DNA of 12,362 nucleotides from Methanomethylicus sp964513415 (GTDB lineage Archaea; Thermoproteota; Methanomethylicia; Methanomethylicales; Methanomethylicaceae): assembly GCA_964513415.1 (NCBI GenBank), contig CAZEMX010000052.1:1-12362 (forward strand), read 5' to 3'. The notes under the pieces were generated by a model. It ran no database searches and was not told the DNA's origin. It saw only the letters and a program-made list of their open reading frames with translations. Within the stretch, counting starts at the first letter, position 1, and each line of letters opens with the position of its first letter. The translations under genes were made by a program, and so were the position numbers. This document shows positions 12,018 to 12,362 of the stretch, one piece after another.

Positions 12018-12362
12018 ATGGCTGATGAGAAGAAGATCGCGCTCGTCATCCAGCTCCGCGCCGACGGCCAAGGCAAGGCGCAAGAGGTCACCGTCAACCT
12101 GAAGAACCTGGGCGCCGCGCACGACGGGGCGTCCAAGAAGGCCAAAGACCATGGCTCATCCATGGTGGAACTCACCCGCAAGATCCTCGGCCTGATGTCG
12201 GTCAAGGAAGTCATCAAGGTCATCAAGGACGTATCGCGCGCGCTGGTTGATATGGTCCAACAGGCGGTGGCGTTCCAGTCGGAGTTTGCTCCGCTGCGCC
12301 AGGGCTTCGAGCAGAGCGCTTCGAAGATCAAGACCTCGTTTGCGACCATCACCAGCGCCGCT
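12018..12362 (+). CDS. Tail tape measure protein, 3' partial
   Basis: Sets tail length and is ejected with the DNA. ATG has a near-perfect AAGGAGG at 12003-12009, 8 bases upstream, lying inside the end of the frameshifted chaperone frame. The frame is open to the window end (115 codons visible). Start of the product: M-A-D-E-K-K-I-A-L-V-I-Q-L-R-A-D, then a Gln/Lys/Ala region with N-L-K-N-L-G-A-A, a hydrophobic helix (L-T-R-K-I-L-G-L-M-S-V-K-E-V-I-K-V-I), and Q-Q-A-V-A-F-Q-S-E-F-A-P-L. This is the usual N-terminus of tape measure proteins, and the position after the G/GT chaperone supports it. The bulk of the gene lies outside the window, so the full domain content cannot be seen. Confidence 0.82.
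   Translation, partial: MADEKKIALVIQLRADGQGKAQEVTVNLKNLGAAHDGASKKAKDHGSSMVELTRKILGLMSVKEVIKVIKDVSRALVDMVQQAVAFQSEFAPLRQGFEQSASKIKTSFATITSAA

Noticed and set aside
11687..12025. 112-codon plus-strand frame starting with ATG after GGATAGGCC
   Set aside because: Arg-rich composition typical of an out-of-frame GC-rich reading. The -1 continuation of the chaperone frame over the same bases has a slippery site and the expected C-terminal pattern, and ends at the right place before the tape measure gene.
1..12362. tRNA genes, CRISPR arrays, insertion sequences, attachment sites
   Set aside because: None seen on reading both strands; no cloverleaf, regular spaced repeats, transposase or integrase features were recognised.

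Overview
The window is a late structural-gene block of a tailed phage or prophage. It runs left to right from the large terminase to the start of the tape measure gene. DNA is GC-rich with many GTG starts and tightly packed genes joined by ATGA/GTGA overlaps, which suggests a high-GC bacterial host. A small lipoprotein with a lipobox and six further cysteines points weakly to a Gram-negative host. No host genes, tRNAs, integrase or lysis genes are visible, so lysogeny and host identity cannot be decided here.

Layout. (1) 2-3154, plus strand: terL (5' end cut by the window edge), a possible 26-codon mini-ORF, two unknown small proteins, a Mu-F/SPP1-gp7-like head morphogenesis protein and a small coiled-coil-like protein, closed by a clear rho-independent terminator. 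(2) About 3224-3475, minus strand: a small Cys-rich lipoprotein. (3) 3560-5218, plus: a Mu gp29-like (DUF935-type) portal protein. (4) About 5127-5561, minus: an XRE-family HTH regulator whose 3' end is antisense to the portal 3' end. (5) 5603-8308, plus: XkdF-like (S78_2) protease fused to a scaffold-like region, DUF2190-like decoration protein, major capsid protein. (6) 8321-10063, plus: a small unknown protein, head-tail connector, Mu gpG/HK97 gp10-like protein and probable tail terminator. (7) 10076-12362, plus: tail tube protein, tail assembly chaperone with a -1 frameshifted long form, and the N-terminus of the tape measure protein. No sheath gene is visible between the terminator and chaperone genes, so a siphovirus-type non-contractile tail is likely.

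How they work together: the protease-scaffold, decoration and capsid proteins build the head on the portal; TerL packages DNA through the portal; the connector genes close the head and join it to the tail; the tail tube polymerises on the tape measure with help from the chaperone pair.

Points most worth a second look: two minus-strand genes bracket the portal gene, as morons might. Two near-identical dyads (TCACC-N6-GGTGAGGCC) lie at almost the same distance upstream of the only two confidently placed internal plus-strand genes that begin with GTG, lack a good Shine-Dalgarno and are not coupled to an upstream gene (portal and protease). One dyad also overlaps the start of the HTH gene. The tail chaperone carries an in-phase A AAA AAC slippery site two codons before its stop, leading into a 122-codon extension that no conventional ORF call would find.
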